DNA from: Flavobacterium zepuense
GTDB lineage: Bacteria; Bacteroidota; Bacteroidia; Flavobacteriales; Flavobacteriaceae
Assembly (NCBI RefSeq): GCF_007097145.1
Contig: NZ_VJVZ01000001.1
Location: 372,001-436,000, forward strand
Direction of reading: 5' to 3'
Length of the DNA stretch: 64,000 nt
The position numbers and the translations under genes were made by a program. Below are positions 17,153-26,009 of this stretch, in pieces; positions within the stretch are counted from its first letter, which is position 1, and every line of letters starts with the position of its first letter. The notes beneath the pieces are model-generated. The model ran no database searches, had not been told where the DNA came from, and saw only the letters and a list, made by a program, of their open reading frames with translations.

Positions 17153-18391
17153 ATGGAAGCGAAACAACTGGTACAATTGGCAGACGAATTTGGAAGTCCG
17201 CTGTATGTATACGACGCGGCAAAGATACAGTCGCAGTACAACAAACTGGAGAGAGCATTCTCTAAAGTACAACATTTAAGGATAAACTATGCCGTAAAGG
17301 CATTAAGTAATATATCGGTTTTAAAGCTGCTAAAACAAATGGGATCTGGTTTAGATACCGTTTCCATACAGGAAGTACGCCTGGGGCTATTAGCCGGTTT
17401 TGAGCCCGAAATGATCATTTATACGCCTAACGGTGTATCTATGGAAGAGATAGAAGAAGTTGCGTCTATGGGTGTTCAGATAAACATAGACAATCTTTCT
17501 ATATTAGAGCAATTTGGCGCCAAGCACCCCACTACCCCGGTGTGTATACGCATCAATCCGCACGTAATGGCGGGTGGCAACAGCAACATCTCGGTTGGGC
17601 ATATCGATAGTAAATTTGGTATCTCTATCCACCAGATGCCGCACCTGCTGCGCATTGTTCAAAATACGGGCATGCACATTAACGGTATCCATATGCACAC
17701 GGGTTCTGACATTCTTGATATCGAGGTGTTTTTATACGCTGCCGAGATCTTGTTTGAAACCGCTGCACAGTTTAAGGAGCTTGAATTTCTTGATTTTGGA
17801 AGCGGCTTTAAAGTGCCTTACAAGAAAGACGACATACATACTGATATTGAAGAGCTGGGCAAAAAACTGGGCAAGCGTTTTAACGCTTTCTGTGCTGAGT
17901 ATGGGCGCGACTTAACGCTTACGTTTGAGCCGGGTAAATTCCTTGTGAGCGAAGCCGGTTTTTTCCTGGCTAAGGTAAATGTGGTTAAGCAAACAACATC
18001 TACCGTATTTGCGGGGATAGACAGTGGTTTTAACCACCTTATTCGCCCTATGCTGTACGGCAGCCACCACCATATAGAAAACATTAGCAATCCTAAAGGC
18101 AAAGAGCGCTTTTACAGCGTGGTTGGCTACATTTGCGAGACCGACACTTTTGCCAACAACCGCCGCATACCCGAGATTAAGGAGGGCGATATATTGTGTT
18201 TCCGCAATGCGGGAGCATATTGCTTTAGCATGAGCAGTAACTATAACAGCCGCGTGCGCCCTGCCGAAGTACTTTGGTATGAAGGCAAAGGCCACCTGAT
18301 AAGGCAGCGCGAAACTTTTGAAGATATTGTACGCAACCAGGTTATTTTGGACTTTGAGCCCGCTACACCTGCCCCTGCCATTACCGTTTAG
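17153..18391 (+). CDS. lysA: Diaminopimelate decarboxylase
   Basis: The 412-residue PLP enzyme of fold type III makes L-lysine from meso-diaminopimelate in the last lysine step. The PLP lysine is Lys49 in NYAVKALSN. Also visible are HMHTGSDI, the FEPGKF phosphate-binding segment, and the C-terminal catalytic CETDTF. Length is typical for the family. It is transcribed alone and ends at a terminator 27 bases downstream. Confidence 0.96.
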   Translation: MEAKQLVQLADEFGSPLYVYDAAKIQSQYNKLERAFSKVQHLRINYAVKALSNISVLKLLKQMGSGLDTVSIQEVRLGLLAGFEPEMIIYTPNGVSMEEIEEVASMGVQINIDNLSILEQFGAKHPTTPVCIRINPHVMAGGNSNISVGHIDSKFGISIHQMPHLLRIVQNTGMHINGIHMHTGSDILDIEVFLYAAEILFETAAQFKELEFLDFGSGFKVPYKKDDIHTDIEELGKKLGKRFNAFCAEYGRDLTLTFEPGKFLVSEAGFFLAKVNVVKQTTSTVFAGIDSGFNHLIRPMLYGSHHHIENISNPKGKERFYSVVGYICETDTFANNRRIPEIKEGDILCFRNAGAYCFSMSSNYNSRVRPAEVLWYEGKGHLIRQRETFEDIVRNQVILDFEPATPAPAITV

Positions 18392-18417
18392 GTTATATAT
18401 ATGTTACTTTTTTATTC

Positions 18418-18452
18418 TAAAAACCGCACGTAATTGTGCGGTTTTTTGTTTT
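18418..18452 (+). terminator. Terminator of lysA
   Basis: AAAACCGCAC and GTGCGGTTTT arms with a short loop, then TTGTTTT. Confidence 0.85.
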
Positions 18453-18497
18453 GTGAGGCTACGGGTTTTGTAAGGGATTTTTTGGTATGTTTGGGTT

Positions 18498-18565
18498 GTA
18501 GAGACGCAATGCTTTGCGTCTCCCATAAATAAACATTGAAAAGACGCAAAGCATTGCGTCTCTAC
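18498..18565. repeat. Paired GAGACGCAA palindromes
   Basis: Two segments, 18498-18522 and 18542-18565, are inverted copies of GTAGAGACGCAATGC and each is itself palindromic (GAGACGCAA ... TTGCGTCTC). Together they can fold as two small hairpins or one long stem. Palindromes of this type are dispersed in many Bacteroidota and cyanobacterial genomes. The 390-base gap 18392-18782 holds nothing else except two terminators and a short palindrome GCGAGCGTCTCGCTCG near 18580. Confidence 0.7.
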
Positions 18566-18710
18566 GAAACATCTGCTAACGCGAGCGTCTCGCTCGTGCC
18601 GGTAAAACCATAAATATTAGGGTACGAGCATGTCGATCGCACCAGTAATACTCAACAGCAACCCAACCCCTAACTGCTTAAAAGCCTCCATTTCATTTAT
18701 ATTCTTTAAA

Positions 18711-18745
18711 AAAAGACCTATACAAATTGTATAGGTCTTTTTTTA
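18711..18745. terminator. Bidirectional terminator before the TlpA-like gene
   Basis: AAAAAGACCTATAC and GTATAGGTCTTTTT arms around an AAATT loop. It ends the minus-strand thioredoxin transcript and can also act on the plus strand. Confidence 0.85.
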
Positions 18746-18782
18746 AGAGGTAATTTTTTCGCTAAACGTTACTTTAGCAAAC

Positions 18783-19892
18783 TTACCTGACTCCAAATAG
18801 TTCACTAAGTTTTTTTTCAATATCTCCGTCTCTCATTATAATCTTTCCTTTTGGATCAATCAGAATTTTTACAGGAACTGCTGATACCGCAAAATTATAA
18901 GCTTCCGAATTTTTTTCATCTCTTACCTGTAGCCAGGGAAGTTGGTGCTTTTCTAAAGCGTTAAGCCACGCCTTACTACTCTTGTCGATAGAAACGCTTA
19001 GTATCTCAAAATTTTCATTCTTATATTTTCCATATAACTCTTTGATATTAGGAAATTCGGCAACGCAGGGACCACACCAGCTGGCCCAAAAATCAATCAG
19101 TACATATTTACCCCGTAATGATTTTGTGCTGACATTTTTTCCATCAGGGCCCAAAAGAACAAAATCCTTGATCTGGTTGTTAACAGCAGATGATTTTAAG
19201 GCATTTATAAATGTAACGATTTCTTTGCCTTCATCAGAATTTTGCCTTTTTTTACTTAACAGGGCATAATATTTTTTTATAGTTTCGGCATCCATCCCTT
19301 CCATATTCCATTTTAGCACACGTACAGCTGCAAAAGAATCAGGATGATTTTTAATAAATTTTTCGAGTACAATAACGGTATATTTGTTAAACAGTTCAAT
19401 ATAGTCGTTGTTATATGCTCTATATTCTGACGAGACATCGCCACCCCTGGTATATTCCGGAGTTACCGGATATTTTTTTTGGAGCTCTTTAACGATATCT
19501 GTATGTGTACTTTGGCTTAAAGTATTAAATTCCTCATAATCTATAGCAGATTGCATGCCCGAAATGCGGAATGAGAAACTTCTAACATCTATATCGTTTA
19601 GTACAATAGTTCCGGGATGCTCTGCCATCAAACCAAATGGCCTTTCTCCAAGTTTTTTCAATGTATATTCGTCATATATCCAGGGCATATCATCTTTTCT
19701 AAATGGCATTATAATCACAAAATTGCCATTAACAACTTTAACCGTATCTAAAGGCTCTCCTTTGTACTTAAAATAAATTTCGTCGTATCCTTCAAGATCG
19801 TTAATAATATTACCCTTTATGGTAATGTTAGATTGGGCTTGTAATGCCACGCTGTAAAACAATAACAGTGGCAGCCAACTTAAAATTTTCAT
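18783..19892 (-). CDS. TlpA-like periplasmic thioredoxin with DUF4369-type N-terminus
   Basis: The ATG at 19892 yields a clean signal peptide (MKILSWLPLLLFYSVALQAQ); an upstream in-frame start would add 12 non-signal residues. After an N-terminal beta-rich DUF4369-like domain (ITIKGNIINDLEGYDEIYFKY) comes a C-terminal thioredoxin fold with the redox motif FWASWCGPCVAEFP and the cis-proline region AVSAVPVKILID. It is likely a periplasmic thiol-disulfide reductase or folding factor. Such proteins are abundant in Bacteroidota. It is a single-gene unit of 369 residues. Confidence 0.85.
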   Translation of the reverse strand: MKILSWLPLLLFYSVALQAQSNITIKGNIINDLEGYDEIYFKYKGEPLDTVKVVNGNFVIIMPFRKDDMPWIYDEYTLKKLGERPFGLMAEHPGTIVLNDIDVRSFSFRISGMQSAIDYEEFNTLSQSTHTDIVKELQKKYPVTPEYTRGGDVSSEYRAYNNDYIELFNKYTVIVLEKFIKNHPDSFAAVRVLKWNMEGMDAETIKKYYALLSKKRQNSDEGKEIVTFINALKSSAVNNQIKDFVLLGPDGKNVSTKSLRGKYVLIDFWASWCGPCVAEFPNIKELYGKYKNENFEILSVSIDKSSKAWLNALEKHQLPWLQVRDEKNSEAYNFAVSAVPVKILIDPKGKIIMRDGDIEKKLSELFGVR

Positions 19893-20111
19893 AGTTTGTG
19901 TATCTAAAATTAAATTAATCCTCAGCAATTCTGAGGATGCAAATATTTACCAATCGCAACTTAATAAGCATTGAACCAGATTAAGAAATTATATTGACAG
20001 GAAAAAGTACGGTACGGCTAGAAATACCAACATGTAATTTTAATGCCTAAAAGCAACTGTATACTTCAGGGTAAATAGTTAACTTTAAAACATCAATTAA
20101 AAATTAAAGCC

Positions 20112-20759
20112 ATGCATAAACTAAAAGCCGTAATATTCGACCTTGATGGCACCCTCGCCAATACCCTGCCCCTTTGTATTAAAGCGTTCCGTAGCTCGGT
20201 AGAGCCATTGATTAACCGTAGTGTAACCGATGAGGAGATCATCGCCACCTTTGGCCCATCTGAAGAAGGAACTATTATGGCCCTGGCGCCCGATCATTAC
20301 GACCAAGGTGTGGCCGACTACCTTATGCATTACCAGGCTTACCACGAAATGTGCCCCGCCCCTTTTGATGGCGTTAAAGAGCTGTTGGACAGCCTTAAAA
20401 GCAAAGGCATCCGCATTGCTATGGTTACCGGTAAAGGTAAGGCCAGCGCCGATGTTTCGATAGATAAATTCGGCTTAAGCCAGTATTTTGAGTTTATTGA
20501 AACCGGTATGCCCGAGGGTCCGCGTAAGCCCGATGGTATCGAAGCGATACTCAGGGCCTTTAATAATGTGCCGCTTAACGAGGTAATATATGTGGGCGAT
20601 GCACCAAGCGATATTATTGCGTGCAGGGAGGTGGGCATACCGATAGTTGCCGCCGCCTGGGCCGAAACCGCTGAACCCGAAAAGCTTATCCGCCTTAACC
20701 CCGACGAGATTTTTTACTCCTTCCCGGAATTTGCAGAATGGATACTCCGGAATGTTTAA
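20112..20759 (+). CDS. HAD-family phosphatase, phosphoglycolate phosphatase-like
   Basis: The 215-residue protein has HAD motif I FDLDGTLANT (nucleophile Asp10), motif II VTGKGKAS and motif IV YVGDAPSDIIACREVGIPIVAA, with a helical cap between motifs I and II. This is the Gph/PpaX-like subfamily. The substrate cannot be read from sequence. It stands alone. Confidence 0.85.
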   Translation: MHKLKAVIFDLDGTLANTLPLCIKAFRSSVEPLINRSVTDEEIIATFGPSEEGTIMALAPDHYDQGVADYLMHYQAYHEMCPAPFDGVKELLDSLKSKGIRIAMVTGKGKASADVSIDKFGLSQYFEFIETGMPEGPRKPDGIEAILRAFNNVPLNEVIYVGDAPSDIIACREVGIPIVAAAWAETAEPEKLIRLNPDEIFYSFPEFAEWILRNV

Positions 20760-20851
20760 TTTGGGGATTTGTGGATTTGGTTATTTGAGGCAAGCACATT
20801 AAAAAAAAATTCACAACAAAATAATATACAGTCATTTAAACACATTTACTT

Positions 20852-21940
20852 CTACTCTTTGTAGAGGGGATAATCAGTATAACCTTTTTCGCCGGGAGTG
20901 TAAAATGTAGCCTCATCAGGTTGAGTAAAATGCTTATCGTGCTCAAGGCGATATGGCAAATCAGGGTTAGCAATAAACAAACTCCCGAACGACACCATAT
21001 CGGCCTCGCGGCTCTCAATTGCAGCAGTAGCCCTTTCCCCTGTATAGCCGCCGTTAAGTATCAGTAAGCCAGTAAAATAACCACGCATGGCCGAAATCAA
21101 CCCTATACCTTCCTGCGATTGCCTTGCGGCGGCATCTACAACATGTAAGTATAAGATATTCAGCTTGTTCATTTCTTTTGCAAGGTATTCATACGTAGTG
21201 TATACTTCGTCATATTTAGGCATAGAATTAAAGATTCCGTAAGGTGAGAAACGTATTCCAACGCGCTTGCTACCAATAGCTTCGGCAACCGCCTGGGTTA
21301 CTTCAATTACAAAACGGCAGCGGTTTTCTATACTTCCTCCATACTCATCGGTACGGGTGTTGGTATGCGGATTTAGGAACTGCTCCAGTAAATAACCGTT
21401 GGCACCATGCAGCTCCACACCATCAAAACCAGCCGAAATTGCGTTCTTAGAGGCTATTACGAATTCTTCAATGGTTGCATGTAAGCTACTTAAATCCAGT
21501 TCTTTTGGAGTATTTGTTTTAAGCAACCCTTTAGCATCTGTAAACATTTCTGCATCAGCATTAATAGCCGATGGTGCTACAAGTGTGGTACCCTCCGGCA
21601 TATTCTCATAATTACCGATCCGCCCCACGTGCATCAGCTGCATTATTATCTTACCTCCCTTTTCGTGCACTGCTTCGGTAACCTTTTTCCAGCCTTCAAG
21701 TTGCTCATAATCAAAGATACCGGGTATGCGCGGGTAGCCTAAAGCATTGGGCGATGGCGCCGTACCCTCGGTAATTATAAGCCCTGCCGATGCCCGTTGG
21801 ACATAATATTGGGCCATAAGGTCGTTTGGTACGTTGCCAATGGCTCGGGAGCGCGTCATAGGAGCCATAACAATGCGGTTTTTTAATTTTAGGTTGTCGG
21901 CATTAAGCGAAGCAAAGAGGTTTGGGGCAGAATTTAACAC
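20852..21940 (-). CDS. Alkene reductase, old yellow enzyme family (NemA-like)
   Basis: The 362-residue TIM-barrel flavoprotein has PMTRSRA near the N-terminus, LMHVGR, and FDGVELHGANGYLLEQFL followed by TDEYGGSIENR, the classic OYE run. It reduces activated double bonds, N-ethylmaleimide or nitro compounds with NADPH and FMN. It starts at GTG: an in-frame stop lies 24 bases upstream and no ATG intervenes. Twin TetR-like operators sit 91-162 bases upstream, so it is likely de-repressed by an electrophile. The repressor gene is not adjacent. Confidence 0.93.
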   Translation of the reverse strand: MLNSAPNLFASLNADNLKLKNRIVMAPMTRSRAIGNVPNDLMAQYYVQRASAGLIITEGTAPSPNALGYPRIPGIFDYEQLEGWKKVTEAVHEKGGKIIMQLMHVGRIGNYENMPEGTTLVAPSAINADAEMFTDAKGLLKTNTPKELDLSSLHATIEEFVIASKNAISAGFDGVELHGANGYLLEQFLNPHTNTRTDEYGGSIENRCRFVIEVTQAVAEAIGSKRVGIRFSPYGIFNSMPKYDEVYTTYEYLAKEMNKLNILYLHVVDAAARQSQEGIGLISAMRGYFTGLLILNGGYTGERATAAIESREADMVSFGSLFIANPDLPYRLEHDKHFTQPDEATFYTPGEKGYTDYPLYKE

Positions 21941-22030
21941 TGATATTTCACTTTTGGATTTCGTTTAAAGTTACAAAATCGTACATAGTGAGGGGTTAAA
22001 CTTACCATAAATAAGCCTCAAAAAGTACTA

Positions 22031-22052
22031 AAATATACCGATTGGTATATTT
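22031..22052. promoter_or_regulatory. Palindromic operator 1 upstream of the old yellow enzyme gene
   Basis: AAATATACC-GATT-GGTATATTT is a perfect 9-base inverted repeat with a 4-base spacer, typical in size for a TetR-family site. It lies just upstream of a TACTTTTT -7-like sequence on the minus strand (22020-22027). Confidence 0.75.
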
Positions 22053-22080
22053 TTAGATTGCATTTTTAACCCAAATCACA

Positions 22081-22102
22081 AAATATACCAATCGGTATAA
22101 TA
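22081..22102. promoter_or_regulatory. Palindromic operator 2 upstream of the old yellow enzyme gene
   Basis: AAATATACC-AATC-GGTATAATA repeats operator 1 with the spacer reversed and two arm mismatches at the right edge. It lies 50 bases from operator 1, start to start. Confidence 0.7.
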
Positions 22103-22105
22103 CTA

Positions 22106-22519
22106 TTATTTTTCAACTTGTGCCAACCACAATTTTATTGTTTGTTGAAGGGCGACTTTTTTGGTGTTGAAATCAGCCTCACCATGAATTGCAACCATGC
22201 GTCGGCCATCGGTATAATTACCTTCTAAAATTCCTGTAGTATCATTTATGACTGACCCGGTAGGGAAGATAAGCAATATGTAATTATCCTTTCGCAGGTT
22301 AAATACCACAATGTCCCGCTTATATTCCTTCGCATCAAAGGCTGCCATTGCGCCATTATAGTAAAAGGCGGGGGCGTTCCACTTAATTTGTTCAGATACA
22401 GTTGCATCCGTGCTTAAAATTACTTCCCGTATGGCCTGCATTGTGGTTGCCAGCGGGTGTATTGATGTTGCTATATATTGCGTAACCTGATCTTCGTCAG
22501 ATAGTTTTTGTTTGGCCAT
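22106..22519 (-). CDS. DUF1801 domain protein, 137 aa
   Basis: This is a small soluble protein with the DUF1801/YdhG-like pattern: PLATTMQAIREVIL, SEQIKWNAPAFYYNG, and a C-terminal VALQQTIKLWLAQ helix. The family is widespread and of unknown function; some members are linked to iron or stress responses. It lies upstream of, and on the same strand as, the old yellow enzyme gene, but operators intervene, so the two may be separately regulated. Confidence 0.8.
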   Translation of the reverse strand: MAKQKLSDEDQVTQYIATSIHPLATTMQAIREVILSTDATVSEQIKWNAPAFYYNGAMAAFDAKEYKRDIVVFNLRKDNYILLIFPTGSVINDTTGILEGNYTDGRRMVAIHGEADFNTKKVALQQTIKLWLAQVEK

Positions 22520-22601
22520 GTATTTTTTTTACAAACCTACGGCTGTTTGAGTAGATTATTGCTGTGCATTACAGCCAGTTGCAGGGTGTGTATGGGACAG
22601 T

Positions 22602-23087
22602 TTAGTTGCAATAATGTTTAGGTTTATCGGGTACCGTCGTGGCTTCTAAACTGCTAAAATAGAACGGCCTGCGAAACTGGTAATAATACACCCTACCTGA
22701 TATCCGTACGCTATTCGCTTCGGTAGGCCTGTGTACAGGTGTTTTCTTCATATCGACGGCTATGGTGTAATAGTTGCCATAATATTGGGATGGCGACCTG
22801 AACAGTACAATACTATCGGTGCCTGTGGTGTCTTTTGCAGTATAAATTACGCTTACGTCGGTGCATTTCAGTTTTTTGGCAAGCAGGCGCTGCTGCTTTT
22901 TTGTGAGCAGCAACATCTGTACGTTATCATAACCAAAAAAGGTGTTCTTATTATAACGGGCAAACAAGTCTGATGCTAACTCTTCAATTTCTTCGTTATA
23001 ACTAAAGGTATTATCAATCTTTTTGCGCTCGCCGGTACAGGAACACAACAGCAATAGCAATAACAAAAATGCAGCAAGGTTTTTCAT
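22602..23087 (-). CDS. Putative lipoprotein, 161 aa
   Basis: A signal peptide with lipobox (LLLLLLLCSCTGE) predicts a lipid-anchored protein. The mature part is polar with YNEEIEELASDLFARYNKNTFFGY and many tyrosines near the C-terminus (YYYQFRRPFYF). I do not recognise the family. It is followed downstream by the DUF1801 gene after an 82-base gap. Confidence 0.6.
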   Translation of the reverse strand: MKNLAAFLLLLLLLCSCTGERKKIDNTFSYNEEIEELASDLFARYNKNTFFGYDNVQMLLLTKKQQRLLAKKLKCTDVSVIYTAKDTTGTDSIVLFRSPSQYYGNYYTIAVDMKKTPVHRPTEANSVRISGRVYYYQFRRPFYFSSLEATTVPDKPKHYCN

Positions 23088-23170
23088 AACAGGTTAATGT
23101 ATTGCGCTAATGTACTGATTTATATTACATAAATCACTTCTTTACAACATCGCTATTATCCTGATGACCT

Positions 23171-23578
23171 TTACTGCTTCCTGTCCTTTATCATCGTAAC
23201 CTGGTCTATCCTTCGGAATTTCTTGTTTGTAGAAACCGTAACCTTTTGCGTGTAGGTGCTGTCTTTCGCATTAATGATCCTAACAGTCATGATGCCAGCC
23301 TTGGCAACACTACTGTTACGAGAAAGCGTACCCGCTGTAGGGCTAAGGGTGTAGGTGCAATCGTCTATCCAGGCAAGGTCAAAATCATAGGTTTCAGATG
23401 ATTCCTCCATGCGCTCGGTCTGCACATTGCCGTCGCGTTTTATAATGCATACTTTTTTAGATGCTGGGTCGGTAACTTTAAAAGTACCGTTTTTAAGATG
23501 CTCACAGCCATTGCTTTGGCTAAAGCCGAAGAAAGGTAGTAGGGTAAAAACAGCTAAGAGGGTAATTTTTTTTATCAT
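23171..23578 (-). CDS. Small secreted protein, 135 aa
   Basis: It has a signal peptide (MIKKITLLAVFTLLPFFGFS) and a mature domain starting NGCEHLKNGTFKV, with DGNVQTERMEESSETYDFDLAWIDDCTYTL. Two cysteines could pair. Small secreted homologues in Flavobacteriia carry uninformative or misleading names. It is eight bases downstream of the GldL-like gene, which suggests one transcript. Function is unknown. Confidence 0.6.
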   Translation of the reverse strand: MIKKITLLAVFTLLPFFGFSQSNGCEHLKNGTFKVTDPASKKVCIIKRDGNVQTERMEESSETYDFDLAWIDDCTYTLSPTAGTLSRNSSVAKAGIMTVRIINAKDSTYTQKVTVSTNKKFRRIDQVTMIKDRKQ

Positions 23579-23585
23579 ACGCGCA

Positions 23586-23780
23586 CTACTGGGTTTGTCG
23601 GTTTGCTTTAAAAAGGCATATAAATGTAAGTAATGCTGCTAAAATAAGCAATAGGTAACTCAATATTTTAATTTCAGACGCATACGGCCAGTGCATCAGC
23701 TTAAAAACGTTGCCCGCGACAAAGCTAAACACGCCAAAAACAGCTATGGCTAACGCTATGTATTTCAGTTTCCCTTTCAT
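23586..23780 (-). CDS. Small two-helix membrane protein with a GldL-like motif, 64 aa
   Basis: Two membrane helices (residues 6-28 and 40-57) flank FKLMHWPYASEIKIL. The segment resembles the N-terminal hairpin of the T9SS/gliding motor protein GldL, where FKxMHWPGA joins two helices. The long GldL C-terminal domain is absent. It may be a member of a small GldL-related membrane family; no role can be stated. Confidence 0.55.
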   Translation of the reverse strand: MKGKLKYIALAIAVFGVFSFVAGNVFKLMHWPYASEIKILSYLLLILAALLTFICLFKANRQTQ

Positions 23781-23865
23781 ATTTCTATGACTTTTTGTAG
23801 TAGGTTCAACAAGCTGACCGGCTATGATGGCCGGCAGTTATATCCTTTAAAATAAGTTGAATTTA

Positions 23866-23911
23866 AAAATTGCCTTTGTAGTTTGGTACTAAAACCGAAC
23901 CACAAAGGCAT
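23866..23911 (-). terminator. Terminator after the RimK-like gene
   Basis: On the minus strand TGCCTTTGTGGTTCGG pairs with CCAAACTACAAAGGCA (imperfect in the middle) and is followed by an ATTTTT tract. Confidence 0.75.
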
Positions 23912-23918
23912 AAGAAGT

Positions 23919-25319
23919 TTATACAGTACCTTCCGGTATGATGGGGGGCGTGTTAATGCGCTTAAAGTTCTTTTCTATAGCGCGGATCATCTCTCCGGCT
24001 ATATCTTTATTGGTAGCTCCCTCAATACCTTCAAGTCCGGGAGAAGAGTTTACTTCCAGCAAAAGTGGGCCCTTAGAGGAACGTATGATATCTACACCGG
24101 CCACTTTTAGGTTCATAGCTTTAGCGGCGCGGATGGCAATACGCTTTTCTTCGGCTGTTACTTTTATTACCGATGCCGTACCCCCAAGGTGAATGTTAGC
24201 GCGGAATTCTCCCGGCAACGCTTCACGCTGAATGGCAGCCACTACCTTGCCGTCTATCACAAAGCAACGGATGTCTTTACCATTAGCTTCCTTAATAAAC
24301 TCCTGAACCAGTATATTGGCATTTAGGCTTTTAAAGGCATTGATAACGCTTTCTGCGGCTTTTTTGGTTTCGGCTAAAACTACGCCCTTACCCTGCGTGC
24401 CTTCTAACAATTTAACGATAAGCGGCGAACCGCCAACCATTTTAATAAGGTCGTTGGTATCAAGCGGGGAATTGGCAAAGCCCGTGGTTGGGATATCGAT
24501 TCCGCTATTTAATAGCAGTTGTAACGAATACAGTTTATCACGGCTCTGGCTAATGGCAGCCGACGAGTTTAAACAAAATACCTTAAGCGCCTCAAAATGA
24601 CGGGTCAGGGCACAGCCGTAAAACGTCATACTGGGGCGAATGCGGGGTATAACGGCATCAAAGTCGTTAAGCACCCTGCCGCCACGGTAATGAATTTCTG
24701 GCGTATCGGCATCCAGCTTCATGTAGCAGTACTTAAGGTTTAAAAAGTGCATTTCGTGGCCGCGGCTCTCACCGGCTTCCATAATGCGCTTGTTGCTGTA
24801 CAACTCTGGGTTACTGGCCAGTACACCAATACGCAGGCCACGTTTGGGCTCTTCGCCTTTTTCGTACAGTTCCATTAATTTTTCGCGGGTAGGCTGGCCT
24901 AACAGGTATTTTTGTTCCGGGTCTACCAATATGCGCCCGCTCATGGCCTCGCGGCCCAGCAGCATACGGAAACCCATAGAGTCCCTGTTGGTTAGCGTAA
25001 CTTCTACATCCCAGTCGATATCGCCCACCTGAATGCGCGATTTTATTACATAACGCTGCTCGCGGTACCCGCTACTGCTCTTAACCACACGCTTATCTAC
25101 AAGCGGGGCCTGGCAGTGTATCACGGCCTTGGAGTTATTTTGTATGGGGTTGATATCAAATTTTACCCAACTTTCGCCCTCCCTTTCAAAGGGGGCAATA
25201 TTGATGGCATGCAGCGCCGAAGTCTTGGCGCCACTATCTACACGTGCTTTAATGGTGGGTATTCCCAACTCCGGGAATGCGCACCACTCTTCGCTTCCTA
25301 CTATTACTTTCTCAAGCAT
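23919..25319 (-). CDS. Fusion of an RimB-like zinc-protease domain with a RimK-like ATP-grasp ligase
   Basis: The 466-residue protein joins two domains. Residues 1-140 match the aspartic/zinc protease-like DUF of RimB ([32 protein letters not shown] ... [10 protein letters not shown]). Residues about 160-460 match the RimK ATP-grasp glutamate ligase ([51 protein letters not shown]). RimK adds glutamates to ribosomal protein S6 or makes polyglutamate. The protease partner in other bacteria trims the tail. The fusion would place adding and removing activities on one chain. Substrate is inferred, not shown. Confidence 0.88.
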   Translation of the reverse strand: MLEKVIVGSEEWCAFPELGIPTIKARVDSGAKTSALHAINIAPFEREGESWVKFDINPIQNNSKAVIHCQAPLVDKRVVKSSSGYREQRYVIKSRIQVGDIDWDVEVTLTNRDSMGFRMLLGREAMSGRILVDPEQKYLLGQPTREKLMELYEKGEEPKRGLRIGVLASNPELYSNKRIMEAGESRGHEMHFLNLKYCYMKLDADTPEIHYRGGRVLNDFDAVIPRIRPSMTFYGCALTRHFEALKVFCLNSSAAISQSRDKLYSLQLLLNSGIDIPTTGFANSPLDTNDLIKMVGGSPLIVKLLEGTQGKGVVLAETKKAAESVINAFKSLNANILVQEFIKEANGKDIRCFVIDGKVVAAIQREALPGEFRANIHLGGTASVIKVTAEEKRIAIRAAKAMNLKVAGVDIIRSSKGPLLLEVNSSPGLEGIEGATNKDIAGEMIRAIEKNFKRINTPPIIPEGTV

Positions 25320-25413
25320 TTTGTTATAATTACTGCAATCTAAAGTACTACTTTTTTTATACGTAGGATGCTCCGGAGAAGTATTTATGTAAAGATTTTA
25401 CACTAAATTAACG

Positions 25414-25986
25414 TTACAGCATAATCTTTTTATAGCCAGTGCTATACGCCTTTTGTTCGCCCCATAAATATTCAAGGTATTCTTTACGGGCTACCACTAT
25501 GGCATCAAGGGTAAGGAGTTTAGAAACATCCGTATTTTCGCCCACAGTGGTGCTAAACGGTATCTTGGTAACCACCACAAGTACCTCATTATTAAGCGAT
25601 GTGATCTCGTAGCATGTAAACTCGTAAAGGTATTCTTTAGTAACCATGTTTTGGTTTTCGGCATAAACAAAGCCTTTGCTGCCAAAACGCTGGCGAATAT
25701 CTTTAAGGGTAGTTTTGCCAAAAACAAAGCCCGGCAGCAACGATTGCGCGCCTTCAGGCTGCTGAAGCCAGTCGTTTTCCATGTAAACAACCTTGCCTTC
25801 TTCTATGGTTACAGAAAAGTCGTTGCCGTTATCCGTACGGTATTTGTACATACCCTCGGTATGCGTTACCTCTTTAAGTGCCAGTTTTTTAACGGTCTCC
25901 TCGCTACTCCCTATTTTTATACCCATCATGGCCGGGGCAAAAACAGCAAAACACGCAGCAGCGGCAAAAGCAAACAAAGTTTTCAT
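25414..25986 (-). CDS. Secreted protein of unknown function, 190 aa
   Basis: The ATG at 25986 starts a normal signal peptide (MKTLFAFAAAACFAVFAPAM); a TTG three codons upstream is a less likely start. The mature part (IKIGSSEETVKKLALKEVTHTEGMYKYRTDNGNDFSVTIEEGKVVYMEND) recalls the small periplasmic proteins that bind peptidoglycan or lipid by a BLIP/SmpA-like fold, but the match is weak. Function is unknown. Confidence 0.55.
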   Translation of the reverse strand: MKTLFAFAAAACFAVFAPAMMGIKIGSSEETVKKLALKEVTHTEGMYKYRTDNGNDFSVTIEEGKVVYMENDWLQQPEGAQSLLPGFVFGKTTLKDIRQRFGSKGFVYAENQNMVTKEYLYEFTCYEITSLNNEVLVVVTKIPFSTTVGENTDVSKLLTLDAIVVARKEYLEYLWGEQKAYSTGYKKIML

Positions 25987-26009
25987 AGTACCCAAATTTA
26001 AGAGGCTTG

